Origin: Anaerobacillus sp. CMMVII
GTDB lineage: Bacteria; Bacillota; Bacilli; Bacillales; Anaerobacillaceae
Assembly (NCBI RefSeq): GCF_025377685.1
Contig: NZ_JACEHK010000018.1
Location: 58,800 to 122,799 of the forward strand
Direction of reading: 5' to 3'
Length of the DNA stretch: 64,000 nucleotides
How positions within the stretch are numbered: the first letter of the stretch is position 1; each line of letters begins with the position of its first letter. The position numbers and the translations under genes were made by a program. Positions 48,239-56,620 of this stretch are shown here, piece by piece. Under the pieces are notes generated by a model that was not told where the DNA came from, made no database searches, and saw only the letters and a program-made list of their open reading frames with translations.

Positions 48239-49014
48239 ATAACTGGTTCTTTTGATTTTACGATTTTTGTCCCTACTAATTCGCGACCGTCCATCAGGTT
48301 TTTACCTTTCCCATCGATAATGTAAACCTCATCAATGTGTCCCTGGAGACATTTGGCTGCAGCTGTCACTTTTGGGATCATTCCTCCATAAATCGTACCA
48401 TCTTCAATCATTTCAGTAATTTCTGAAATTGAAACAACCTTTTGTAATTGATTGTCTTTCAGTATTCCTGGTACATCAGTAACAAAAATCATCTTTTTAG
48501 CTTTGATACTTTCTGCTACAGCTCCAGCAGCTGTATCAGCATTGATGTTATAATGATTACCAGCATCATCAATTCCAATTGGAGCTATGACGGGCATAAC
48601 GTTTATACTTAATAATTGCTGAAGAAATTCACCATTTACGCTCGTCACTTTACCAACAAATCCAAGTTGTTCTTTATTAATTGGTAAAGCTTTAAGTAAG
48701 GATGCATCGCAGCCTGAAATACCGATGCTTGTTAGACCCGCTTTTTGAAATTTCGTTACAAGCCACTTGTTCACCTTTCCGGTTAAAACCATTTCTGCTA
48801 CCTCTAAAACCTCTTCAGTCGTTTTCCGCAGTCCACCAACAAACTCACTTGTAACCTGTAATTTATTTAGTAATTCATTTATCTCAGGACCACCACCATG
48901 AACGATGATTGGCTTCAAATCTAAATCCTTTAACAGTTTCATGCTAGAAAAAAACTGGTCTGAAAGCTCATTTAATGTGCTGCCACCACACTTTACAACT
49001 ATGACATCATTCAT
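48223..49014 (-). CDS. argB: acetylglutamate kinase
   Basis: Phosphorylates N-acetylglutamate, 263 aa, intact. KCGGS near the N terminus, HGGGPEINELL, and NINADTAAGAVAESI are family signatures. The C terminus VMSFEL is encoded by the short-word repeat (ATGAGTTTTGAGTTATGA), so the repeat appears to have replaced or extended the natural end after KSKEP. Starts 18 nt after the argJ stop. Confidence 0.93.
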   Translation of the reverse strand: MNDVIVVKCGGSTLNELSDQFFSSMKLLKDLDLKPIIVHGGGPEINELLNKLQVTSEFVGGLRKTTEEVLEVAEMVLTGKVNKWLVTKFQKAGLTSIGISGCDASLLKALPINKEQLGFVGKVTSVNGEFLQQLLSINVMPVIAPIGIDDAGNHYNINADTAAGAVAESIKAKKMIFVTDVPGILKDNQLQKVVSISEITEMIEDGTIYGGMIPKVTAAAKCLQGHIDEVYIIDGKGKNLMDGRELVGTKIVKSKEPVMSFEL

Positions 49015-49032
49015 TGGTTTCGCTCCTTCTGG

Positions 49033-50269
49033 TTATGTTCGATAACCTGCATTTATCCTGACGTAATCATAGGTTAAATCACAGCCCCAGGCCTTCCCAG
49101 TTCCTTCACCTAGATGCAAATCTACATAAATAGTAATATTTTCTGTTGCCAAATACTCAGTAGCATCTTCTTCTGAAAAAGGAATGGGCATGCCATTTTG
49201 TAATGTTTGAATTTTCCCAATAGAAATATCAATTGTATCAGGGTTTATGTCTGCACCACTGTAGCCTGTTGCACAAATAATTCTTCCCCAGTTTGCATCA
49301 GTTCCGTAAATTGCAGATTTTACAAGATCTGACCCTACGATTGACTTAGCAACTTTCCCAGCATCTTCATCACTTATAGCACCCTTTACTTGTACCTCAA
49401 TCAGCTTTGTTGCCCCTTCACCATCACGAGCAATTTTTTTGCAAGATGTTCGCAAGTCATTTGCAACCCGTGAACAAATTGGTCCCATTCAGGGTGTGTA
49501 TCGGTTAACGTTTCATTATTTGCTAAACCACTAGCCATTACAACGACAGTATCGTTTGTTGAAGTATCTCCATCTACAGTAATTCGATTAAAGGTTACAT
49601 CAATCACTTGACTTAATGCCTTTTGCAGCCACACTGGCTCAATATTCGCATCAGTGGTTACGAAAGCTAGCATGGTCGCCATATTTGGATGAATCATTCC
49701 AGAACCTTTTGCGGCACCACCAAAGGTAATTGTTTTCCCATCTATAGTGGTTTGAAAACATGCTCTTTTATTAATTGTATCTGTAGTTAGAATTGCTTCA
49801 TTAAAACGTTCTGCTGCATCGAACTTCACTTGGGTAAGTGCTTTTATTTTTTTAATACCATTAACTATTTTATCAATTTGTAGAAACTCACCAATGACTC
49901 CGGTTGACGATACAGCTACGTAATGCTCTGGAACCCCAAAAACTTCAGCTGTAGCTTTTCGCATTGTATACGCATCTTCAACCCCTTTTTTTCCAGTACA
50001 AGCATTTGCATTCCCACTGTTTACGATAATTGCTTGAAGCTTACCTTCTTGAGCTATACTCTCTTTTGTCACCTTTATCGGAGCAGCCTGCACTTTATTT
50101 AATGTGTACACAGCCGCACTACTTGCAGGAACTTCACAGTAGATCACCCCTAAGTCTAAACGATACCGTTTTACACCCGTGTGTAAACCCGCTGCATAAA
50201 ATCCTTTCGGAGTAATGATACTACCAGCCTCTACAGGACTAGCCGAAAAACTTTTAACGTTGTATCCAA
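49033..50269 (-). pseudogene. argJ: bifunctional ornithine acetyltransferase/N-acetylglutamate synthase, frame-broken (2 shifts)
   Basis: Recycles the acetyl group of the arginine pathway. 412 aa after repair. The self-cleavage site and nucleophile threonine are in HPNMATMLAFVTTDAN. Breaks: A7 run 49434-49440 ([14 protein letters not shown]) and near 50260 (LDTN-VKSFSASPVEAG). The repaired start is TTG at 50269 with GAGGTGAAGG before it. Between argC and argB in the operon. Confidence 0.9.
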
Positions 50270-50295
50270 TTCCTTCACCTCATTATAATTATTGC

Positions 50296-51312
50296 TTATG
50301 GTAAGATGGGCGGGGCCAAAAGCCCTGTTCCTTCATCAATTCCTAGCATTACATTTAAGTTTTGAACTGCCTGACCTGCAGCTCCTTTCATCAAGTTGTC
50401 AATCACTGATACAATTGTTACCCACCCAGTTCGTTCATCGTAGGTGATCCCAATATCACAGTAATTTGAACCATATACTTCCTTAGTAGCTGGATATTCT
50501 CCTATGCCCCTTACTCTGACGAATTTGTCTTCTTGATAATGATGCTGATACAATTCGCGTAGTTCCTTTTCAGTTATCATTTGAAGCGGTTTACAATAAA
50601 TGGTTGCCATAATTCCCCTCGTCATTGGTACTAGATGAGTATTAAATTTAACTGGCCCCAAATTGCTATTTGCCTTTTTAAGCATCTGCTCAATTTCGGG
50701 AATATGTTGGTGCTCATTGACTTTGTAAATTTTGAAATTTTCATTTACCTCACAATAGCTCGTAGCCAAGCTCGCATTACGACCTGCACCAGAAACCCCG
50801 GATTTCGCATCAATGATGATGGATTCCGTGTCTACTGCAAAATTCTTAAGTAGTGGAAACAACCCCAGAATAGTGGCAGTTGGGTAACAACCTGGATTGG
50901 CAATTAATCTAGCATTCTTTATTTCTTGTCGATTTATTTCTGTTAAACCGTAAATTGCCTTTTCTAGTACATGTTTAGGAGCAGCTTTTTTCTTATACCA
51001 ATTTTCATAAACTGCAGAATCCCTAAAACGTAAATCACCAGATAAATCAATGACTTTTATACCATTTTCAACAAATGCAGGTGATAGTTCCCTAGAAACT
51101 CCTGAGGGTGTAGCCATAAAAACTATATCAGTATCTTTGGAAATTTTCTCAATATCAATCGGCTCTAATTTTTGCAAATAACTCGCGCCTATAGTAGCCC
51201 CAACCTGTGAAGATGAATGTATTGTATAATTACGAATCAATTTATGTTGGTGGAGAATGCGAACTAATTCTGCTCCTCCATACCCAGTTGCCCCAATTAC
51301 CGCTGCCTTCAT
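50296..51312 (-). CDS. argC: N-acetyl-gamma-glutamyl-phosphate reductase
   Basis: NADPH-dependent reductase of arginine synthesis, 338 aa, intact. GATGYGGAELVRIL nucleotide-binding start, catalytic cysteine in IANPGCYPTA, HTHLVPMTRGI-like substrate region (NTHLVPMTRGIMA). First gene of the operon, with a good promoter overlapped by an ARG-box-like sequence. Confidence 0.96.
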   Translation of the reverse strand: MKAAVIGATGYGGAELVRILHQHKLIRNYTIHSSSQVGATIGASYLQKLEPIDIEKISKDTDIVFMATPSGVSRELSPAFVENGIKVIDLSGDLRFRDSAVYENWYKKKAAPKHVLEKAIYGLTEINRQEIKNARLIANPGCYPTATILGLFPLLKNFAVDTESIIIDAKSGVSGAGRNASLATSYCEVNENFKIYKVNEHQHIPEIEQMLKKANSNLGPVKFNTHLVPMTRGIMATIYCKPLQMITEKELRELYQHHYQEDKFVRVRGIGEYPATKEVYGSNYCDIGITYDERTGWVTIVSVIDNLMKGAAGQAVQNLNVMLGIDEGTGLLAPPILP

Positions 51313-51363
51313 ATTTCTCCTCTTTTCTTTGTCACTTCATTTAACGATTTAATGTTGTTTTTA

Positions 51364-51393
51364 ATTATAAGATTGAATAAAAATAAAATCAAC
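51364..51393 (-). promoter_or_regulatory. promoter of the arg operon with ARG-box-like operator
   Basis: Minus strand: -35 TTGATT (51392-51387), 17-bp spacer, -10 TATAAT (51369-51364). The spacer holds TTTTTATTCA, half of an ArgR/AhrC ARG box, within the imperfect palindrome TTGATTTTATTTTTATTCAA, so arginine repressor binding would block polymerase. Confidence 0.6.
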
Positions 51394-51524
51394 TGTATTT
51401 TTATATTTTTTTATTTTAGAAAATATATAGGTAAACAGCTGATACATATGGACACTTTCATTTTTCTTTGTATTCTTATTATTCCTTAACTTATTTTTAT
51501 ACATTAACCCATAAAAATTAATAT

Positions 51525-51539
51525 TGATAATGATTATCA
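51525..51539. promoter_or_regulatory. Fur box
   Basis: TGATAATGATTATCA, an exact 7-1-7 Fur-type palindrome, centred 17.5 bp upstream of the Fnr box of the DUF2249 operon and about 80 nt before its start codon. Confidence 0.65.
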
Positions 51540-51541
51540 TT

Positions 51542-51584
51542 CGTGATAACTGTCACATCTTATTTTATGAAGGCCATTTATAAT
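51542..51584 (+). promoter_or_regulatory. Fnr class II promoter of the DUF2249 operon
   Basis: CGTGATAACTGTCACA (51542-51557), one mismatch from TGTGA-N6-TCACA, with -10 TATAAT (51579-51584) starting 29.5 bp from the box centre. Confidence 0.72.
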
Positions 51585-51619
51585 GAAGCAAGAAGAACAA
51601 ATAAAAGGAGTTGTGATTA

Positions 51620-52165
51620 ATGTCAGGAAAAGTTGTTGAGTTAGATGTTCGAGAGGATTTAAAAAATAAGCTAGAACCTTTTCAAAAGATAATGAGTGCC
51701 GTTAAAAGTTTAGATAAAGGAGATGTTTTTGTCTTACATTCCACGATAAAACCTACACCACTTCTAACGATTATGAAGACAAAAGGATATGCCAATGAGG
51801 TTCAGAAGAAAGCTGACGACCATTTCATCACAACATTTAAAAAGAAGAAACGTAGTTTTTTCTTCTGGAAAAAAGATGAAGAAGTGGCTGATCGTCCTCC
51901 TTGTTCACAACAAGATAGCCCAATTCTAATTGATGAGACTATATTTTATTTAGATAATCGAGGACTAGAGCCACCTCAACCAATGATTCGTACACTATCT
52001 AGATTGAGTTCAATGAAAAATGGAGAAGTTTTAACAATTCGTAATGACCGCCTTCCAGCGTTTTTAATTGAAGAATTAAACCAACTAGGTTATGAGTATT
52101 CACCAAAAGAAATGGAAGATGGTTCTGTTGAAGTCACAATTGTAAAGAAAGAGGGTAAGCGATGA
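51620..52165 (+). CDS. tandem DUF2249 (TusA-like) protein
   Basis: A 181-aa soluble protein with two DUF2249 units joined by a basic linker: VVELDVREDLKNKLEPFQKIMSAV (residues about 4-70) and FYLDNRGLEPPQPMIRTLSRL (about 105-175). The family is related to the TusA fold and is often found with NO- or nitrite-related genes; its activity is not known. The gene overlaps the next by 4 nt (ATGA) and has Fnr and Fur sites upstream. Start ATG after AAAAGGAG. Confidence 0.8.
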   Translation: MSGKVVELDVREDLKNKLEPFQKIMSAVKSLDKGDVFVLHSTIKPTPLLTIMKTKGYANEVQKKADDHFITTFKKKKRSFFFWKKDEEVADRPPCSQQDSPILIDETIFYLDNRGLEPPQPMIRTLSRLSSMKNGEVLTIRNDRLPAFLIEELNQLGYEYSPKEMEDGSVEVTIVKKEGKR

Positions 52166-53445
52166 ATATTCCTACAGGAAGCCTAATCGCAAAAGATCAA
52201 ACAAGAGCAAGCTTTTACCTTCCATTTTCATTTATGATTACAGCATTTTTGTCTTTGTTTGTATTTTCTATCGTACTCATTGTTGGTGGTTCTCTTTTTA
52301 CTGGTGCGAATATTCGTACAACATTAGGAATTGGTGCAATGCACTTATTTATCCTTGGATTTACAACGATGTTAGCGATGGGAGCAGTTTATCAACTTGT
52401 ACCTGTTGTTATTAATGAAAAACTATATAGTATTCGTTTAGGTGTCATTCACTACTTTTTATTTACAACTGGGTCTATCGGTCTATTAATTGGTTTTTTT
52501 CAATTTAATAAAAATGTCTTAATCGGTTCTTCGATAATCACAGTTGCTGGTGTCATTATCTTTATTGTAAATATATTTATGACAATATCTAAAGCAAAAG
52601 CATTCAATAGCATTTTATTTGCTACAGTAAGTTCTTTTGTCTATTTATTGCTTACAGTAGTTTCAGGACTACTCCTGGCCTTAAACTTTTCGTTTCAAAT
52701 TTTACCAACTTTACATTCAGCTATATTAGCAGCCCATATATGGTTTGGATTTGTTGGTTGGTTTTTATTTTTAATCGTAGGCTATAGTTTCAAAATGCTT
52801 CCAATGTTTTATTTAGCCCACGGTCAACCAATTAACCTGCAAAAATGGATTTTACTAACGTTCCATTTAAGTTTAGTGATAATTTCAGTTAACTTTTTCT
52901 TGCAAGCAGGTTTTATCCTAACAATTATTGGATTCTTGTTCTTTTTATTAGGCTTAGGTCTTTATCGTTACCATATCTATCAAATTCAGCAGAAGAAGTT
53001 TAAAAGGAATCCTGGGAAAGGAATTACGGTAACAGTTTATGCTGTTGATGGTTTTATTTTAGTCGTCATCTTATCCATAATTGCCTTAATAATAGAACCA
53101 AAACTGTTTGGATCGTTACATTTTTTAACAGCTGTAAGTGTTGTTTATTTATTTGGTTGGATCGGTGTTACCGTCTTAGGATATTTATCAAAAATCGTGC
53201 CATTTCTTTGGTGGACATTTTGCTTTGGGGATCGCGTCGGTAAAGAAGAAGTACCTTCTTTGAACAATATGATAGATGAAAATAAAGTATTTTATCGGCT
53301 ATTATTCGTTTGTCTAGCAACAGTATTACTAGGCGTGGGCATCGCCTTTCAACTAGCGTTACTTACACTAGTTGCACAAATATGTCTTGGAATTTTTGTT
53401 GTCTTTTATTTCATACACATATTAGCTGTGTTTACTTTTTCATAA
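52162..53445 (+). CDS. NnrS-like / haem-copper-oxidase-like membrane protein
   Basis: A 427-aa protein with about twelve membrane helices. Histidines sit in helices (GAMHLFILGF, LHSAILAAHIWFGFVGWF, FYLAHGQP, FGSLHFL), a layout like NnrS or distant subunit I-type haem proteins. NnrS proteins are haem/copper membrane proteins linked to NO stress and denitrification. Its coupling to DUF2249 and DUF59 genes and the Fnr promoter point to anaerobic nitrogen-oxide metabolism. It lacks the full ligand set of an oxidase, so catalysis is uncertain. Confidence 0.65.
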   Translation: MNIPTGSLIAKDQTRASFYLPFSFMITAFLSLFVFSIVLIVGGSLFTGANIRTTLGIGAMHLFILGFTTMLAMGAVYQLVPVVINEKLYSIRLGVIHYFLFTTGSIGLLIGFFQFNKNVLIGSSIITVAGVIIFIVNIFMTISKAKAFNSILFATVSSFVYLLLTVVSGLLLALNFSFQILPTLHSAILAAHIWFGFVGWFLFLIVGYSFKMLPMFYLAHGQPINLQKWILLTFHLSLVIISVNFFLQAGFILTIIGFLFFLLGLGLYRYHIYQIQQKKFKRNPGKGITVTVYAVDGFILVVILSIIALIIEPKLFGSLHFLTAVSVVYLFGWIGVTVLGYLSKIVPFLWWTFCFGDRVGKEEVPSLNNMIDENKVFYRLLFVCLATVLLGVGIAFQLALLTLVAQICLGIFVVFYFIHILAVFTFS

Positions 53446-53464
53446 ATAATAAGGAGTGATAGAG

Positions 53465-53770
53465 ATGGAATATCTATTAACAAAAGAAGAGGTTTATAAA
53501 GCACTTGAGAAGGTATTAGATCCCGAACTTGGGGTTGACGTTGTTAATCTCGGCTTAATTTATGACGTACTAGTTAACGAGGATAATAGTGTTCATATTA
53601 AAATGACATTAACAACACCTGGTTGTCCCCTTCATGATACCTTAATTAACGGCGTCAAAACAGCAGTTCAATGCTTACCTACAGTAACAAAGGTAGATGT
53701 CGACTTAGTATGGGAACCCGAATGGACACCTGAGAAAATGAGCCCGAAGATTAGGGATATGTTTATGTAA
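53465..53770 (+). CDS. DUF59/MIP18-type metal-sulfur cluster assembly factor
   Basis: A 101-aa SufT/PaaD-like protein with the DUF59 motifs VLDPELGVDVVNLGLIYDV and MTLTTPGCPLHDTL, whose cysteine is the conserved one. Members help insert or repair iron-sulfur clusters. As last gene of the DUF2249 operon it could mature the cluster enzymes of the anaerobic system. The ATG at 53465 follows AAGGAG at 8 nt. Confidence 0.85.
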   Translation: MEYLLTKEEVYKALEKVLDPELGVDVVNLGLIYDVLVNEDNSVHIKMTLTTPGCPLHDTLINGVKTAVQCLPTVTKVDVDLVWEPEWTPEKMSPKIRDMFM

Positions 53771-53816
53771 TTATAAATTATTAATTTTGAATTGTTTTTA
53801 AGCAATGCTTCGTAGT

Positions 53817-53888
53817 TCGGTAATCGGTAATCGGTAATTTGTAATTCGTAATTCGTAATTCGTAATTCGTAATTCGTAATTCGTAATT
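53817..53888. repeat. tandem repeat of GTAATTC-type 7-9 bp words
   Basis: Three GGTAATC words followed by about seven GTAATTCGTAATT units between the DUF59 gene and the moaD terminator. Confidence 0.9.
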
Positions 53889-53914
53889 AAAAAAAAGCTG
53901 CCCTCAGGCAGCTT
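53886..53914 (-). terminator. terminator of the moco operon
   Basis: AAGCTGCC/GGCAGCTT with 4-nt loop (53895-53914), followed on the minus strand by TTTTTTAATT. Confidence 0.9.
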
Positions 53915-53918
53915 ATTT

Positions 53919-54152
53919 TCATCCACCACTAACCGGCGGAATAAATGCAACAACATCATTAGCTTTAACAATGTCATTTTCTTCTACGTATTCTTCGTTA
54001 ACAGCCATCATAGCTCTTTCAACAGGCAGACTTGGAAACTTCTCTTTTAAGTAGTCTTTTACTTGGGTAACAGTCATTTCCGTTTCTTCAATTGCTAGTT
54101 CGCGTGATCCTACTATTTCTTCTAATTCTGCAAAAAATAATACTTTTATCAT
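53919..54152 (-). CDS. moaD: molybdopterin synthase sulfur carrier subunit
   Basis: 77-aa ubiquitin-like protein ending in the Gly-Gly required for thiocarboxylate formation (VAFIPPVSGG). Supplies sulfur to cyclic pyranopterin with MoaE. Its start touches the moaE stop. Last gene of moeA-mobB-moaE-moaD. Confidence 0.93.
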   Translation of the reverse strand: MIKVLFFAELEEIVGSRELAIEETEMTVTQVKDYLKEKFPSLPVERAMMAVNEEYVEENDIVKANDVVAFIPPVSGG

Positions 54153-54619
54153 TATAAGTGCTCCTCCTCTGGCTTTCCTGTTGGATAGGGAGTTTTTTCA
54201 AGTTGATCACCAATCCACTCTTCACCATCTTCCCAATGTTCTTTTTTCCAAATTGGGACAATTTCTTTAATCCTTTCAATGGCATAGCGGCTTGCATCGT
54301 AGGAATCTGCTCGGTGAGGTGTAGAAACAGCAATGACAACTGCAATGTCTGTGATGTCTAAGCGACCAATTCTATGGGAAATTGCAACTAAAGCATCTGG
54401 CCAACGCTCTTGAATTTCATCACCGATTTGAGCTAACTTCTTTTCAGCCATACTTGCATATGCATCATATTTTAAATAAATTGTTCTCTTTCCTTTTGTT
54501 AGTTCACGCACAGTCCCAATAAAAGTGTTAATCGCACCCGCATTGGCATTCACAACCTTATCAACAACTTCTTGGATTGAAATAACTTCATCTGTAATTA
54601 AAAATAATTTTTCACTCAT
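54152..54619 (-). CDS. moaE: molybdopterin synthase catalytic subunit
   Basis: 155 aa. Signatures: GAINTFIGTVRELTKG, LKYDAYASMAEKKL, HRIGRLDITDIAVVIAVSTPHRADSYDASRYAIE and the catalytic lysines in PIWKKEHWEDG. Converts precursor Z to molybdopterin with MoaD. It makes the cofactor needed by the molybdoenzyme of the nitrate island 20 kb away. Confidence 0.95.
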   Translation of the reverse strand: MSEKLFLITDEVISIQEVVDKVVNANAGAINTFIGTVRELTKGKRTIYLKYDAYASMAEKKLAQIGDEIQERWPDALVAISHRIGRLDITDIAVVIAVSTPHRADSYDASRYAIERIKEIVPIWKKEHWEDGEEWIGDQLEKTPYPTGKPEEEHL

Positions 54620-54623
54620 AGTT

Positions 54624-55139
54624 CTATCCTCTCAGCCTTTGTAATAAGTAATCTAGGTAATTTTCATCATCATCCAGTTGAAAGTATGCTACTTCATCTA
54701 ATTTCTGTTCTGGATCAATTGGAAACCAACTAATTACACAAAATGTATTGTCTAATTTATCAAGCAATTTAATATCTGATTGATCTTTCATTATGACCAC
54801 TTTTGGAAATGGTGATGTTTTGAACCCTTCTATAATGATAACATCAATAGGAAATGTTTGAAAAATAGCAAGAAGTTCATCTGGTTCCCAGTCATTTTCT
54901 CGTGCTACATTCATTTGAAGTGCTCCTTTGCTTACAGCCGCTGATACAACAGCACCTGCTTGCCGATGTTTCCAAGAATCTTTACCTACATCTAAAGAAG
55001 TCAGTTCACCACCGTGACCATGATGTTTGATCGTTCCAACACGAAGTGCGTTTTTACTAGCAGCAGAAACAAGCTTTTCAACTAGGGTTGTTTTGCCACT
55101 ATTACTAAAGCCAGCCACTTGAATGATTTTTTTGGTCAT
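54624..55139 (-). CDS. mobB: molybdopterin-guanine dinucleotide biosynthesis adapter protein
   Basis: 171-aa P-loop GTP-binding protein: VAGFSNSGKTTLVEKLV (Walker A), GTIKHHGHGGELTSLDVGKDSWKHRQAGA, and VIIIEGFKTSPFPKVV. Assists MobA in forming the guanine dinucleotide form of the cofactor, which matches a DMSO-reductase-family enzyme as its client. Lies 4 nt before moaE. Confidence 0.93.
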   Translation of the reverse strand: MTKKIIQVAGFSNSGKTTLVEKLVSAASKNALRVGTIKHHGHGGELTSLDVGKDSWKHRQAGAVVSAAVSKGALQMNVARENDWEPDELLAIFQTFPIDVIIIEGFKTSPFPKVVIMKDQSDIKLLDKLDNTFCVISWFPIDPEQKLDEVAYFQLDDDENYLDYLLQRLRG

Positions 55140-55201
55140 ACAAATGCTCCTTTATTTATGGCTCTTTTCGATAATCTAACAATCCAATCTCGAATACAGC
55201 C

Positions 55202-56470
55202 TTATTTATTAATAATATCAGCACTTCCTTCACCATTCAGTAGCAAGATATCGACTACATCCCCTTGTTTAAAACCACGAGTTCCTCCTGGTAAAACAAC
55301 TAATGCATCAGAATTTGCAAGTGAAGTAACTACTCCAGATTTATCTAGCCCTACTGGTTCTGCAAAGATTTTGCCTGCTTCAATGGTCATTTTACTTCTA
55401 ATAAAACGAACAAATGGATTCGGCTTAGGAAAATCTGTTTTTAGGATACCTTGCACCAACTGTAAATGTGGTTTTTGTGATCCTAAATAATGCTGAATCC
55501 AAGGGCGAGCTAACAGTTCAAATCCTACGTAGCAAGCTGACGGATTCCCAGATAGTCCAAATAAAAGCTTTCCTTTATATTCTGCAACTGTAGTTACACT
55601 CCCTGGTCGCATACCAATTTTATTAAATAGTACATTGGCACCTAGTTTATCATAAATCGCAGGTAGGAAATCAAAATCTCCTACGGAAACTCCACCAGTA
55701 GTAATTAGTACATCTACCTCATCAAGAGCACTGACAACTGCATCGTAGCAATGATCAAAATCATCGACTAACTTGCCATAGTATTTCGGGATGGCCCCTG
55801 CCTTAATGATTTGTGAAGTAACCATATAGGAGTTACTATTTCGAATTTTCCCTGGTTCAAGCGCTTCATGAACATCCAGTAATTCCGTTCCTGTTGCGTA
55901 GACCCCAACGATTGGTTGCTTAGCAACTGGTACTTTGCTATAACCAAATGTAGCTAAAAGTGCTTTTACTCCAGGATCTACCTGGCGACCTGCTTCAACT
56001 AAGATTTCTCCAGTCCTAGTTTCTTCAGCTTGAAACGAAATGTTACTCCCTGGCTTAAACGCTCGTTTAATTACAATAAACGTTCTCCCATCTCTTTCAA
56101 TCTCTTTTGTTAATTCAAACATAATAATCGCATTAGTACCTTCTGGCATTTTTGCTCCTGTCATAATGCGGATTACTTGTCCTTCGTTTGGAACCTGTTT
56201 TGCTATACCACCTGCACCAACTGTTTCAATGACCTCTAGTTCAATTGGATTCGCTTGAGAAGCTGCCACCGTGTCTTCTGCACGTACAGCAAACCCATCT
56301 AAAGGAGAACGGTCAAATGGGGGGATATCATGGTCAGCTTTAATTGGTTCCCTTAAGAAACGATTATCACTTTCGTTTATTGGTATATATTCTAATTCTC
56401 CAGCTTTTGCAAACTGCAATACAGCTTCGATAGCTTTATGTACTTTAATTGGTTTACGGTCTAAATACAT
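55202..56470 (-). CDS. moeA: molybdopterin molybdotransferase
   Basis: Inserts molybdenum into molybdopterin, 422 aa. FDRSPLDGFAVRAEDT, GEILVEAGRQVDPGVKALLATFGY, TTGGVSVGDFDF and GLSGNPSACYVGFELLARPW are MoeA signatures, with the C-terminal domain IV following. First gene of the moco operon. The candidate Fnr box and -10 lie 30-75 nt upstream. Confidence 0.95.
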   Translation of the reverse strand: MYLDRKPIKVHKAIEAVLQFAKAGELEYIPINESDNRFLREPIKADHDIPPFDRSPLDGFAVRAEDTVAASQANPIELEVIETVGAGGIAKQVPNEGQVIRIMTGAKMPEGTNAIIMFELTKEIERDGRTFIVIKRAFKPGSNISFQAEETRTGEILVEAGRQVDPGVKALLATFGYSKVPVAKQPIVGVYATGTELLDVHEALEPGKIRNSNSYMVTSQIIKAGAIPKYYGKLVDDFDHCYDAVVSALDEVDVLITTGGVSVGDFDFLPAIYDKLGANVLFNKIGMRPGSVTTVAEYKGKLLFGLSGNPSACYVGFELLARPWIQHYLGSQKPHLQLVQGILKTDFPKPNPFVRFIRSKMTIEAGKIFAEPVGLDKSGVVTSLANSDALVVLPGGTRGFKQGDVVDILLLNGEGSADIINK

Positions 56471-56501
56471 CAGATGTCACACCTTTCACGATTCTTTTTT
56501 C

Positions 56502-56544
56502 ATTTTATCAAATAAACCGTTAGGTAACTATGACCTTTTTCACA
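56502..56544 (-). promoter_or_regulatory. candidate Fnr class II promoter of the moco operon
   Basis: Minus-strand TGTGAAAAAGGTCATA (56544-56529): a perfect left half, and a right half TCATA with one mismatch from TCACA. -10 TAAAAT (56507-56502) starts 29.5 bp from the box centre. Confidence 0.58.
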
Positions 56545-56561
56545 ATTCTTCGATTGTTAAC

Positions 56562-56592
56562 AAAAAAGTGAAGAAATTAATTTCTTCACTTT
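56562..56592 (-). terminator. terminator of the ctaG-sco-ytkA operon
   Basis: 28-nt perfect palindrome AAAGTGAAGAAATT and complement (56565-56592); minus strand continues with TTTG after a TTT end. Confidence 0.8.
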
Positions 56593-56620
56593 AGTATTAA
56601 CAGATACCTTATTAATCATA

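Noticed and set aside
53817..53888. GTAATTC array as a CRISPR
   Set aside because: Units are contiguous with no spacers and no cas genes are present.
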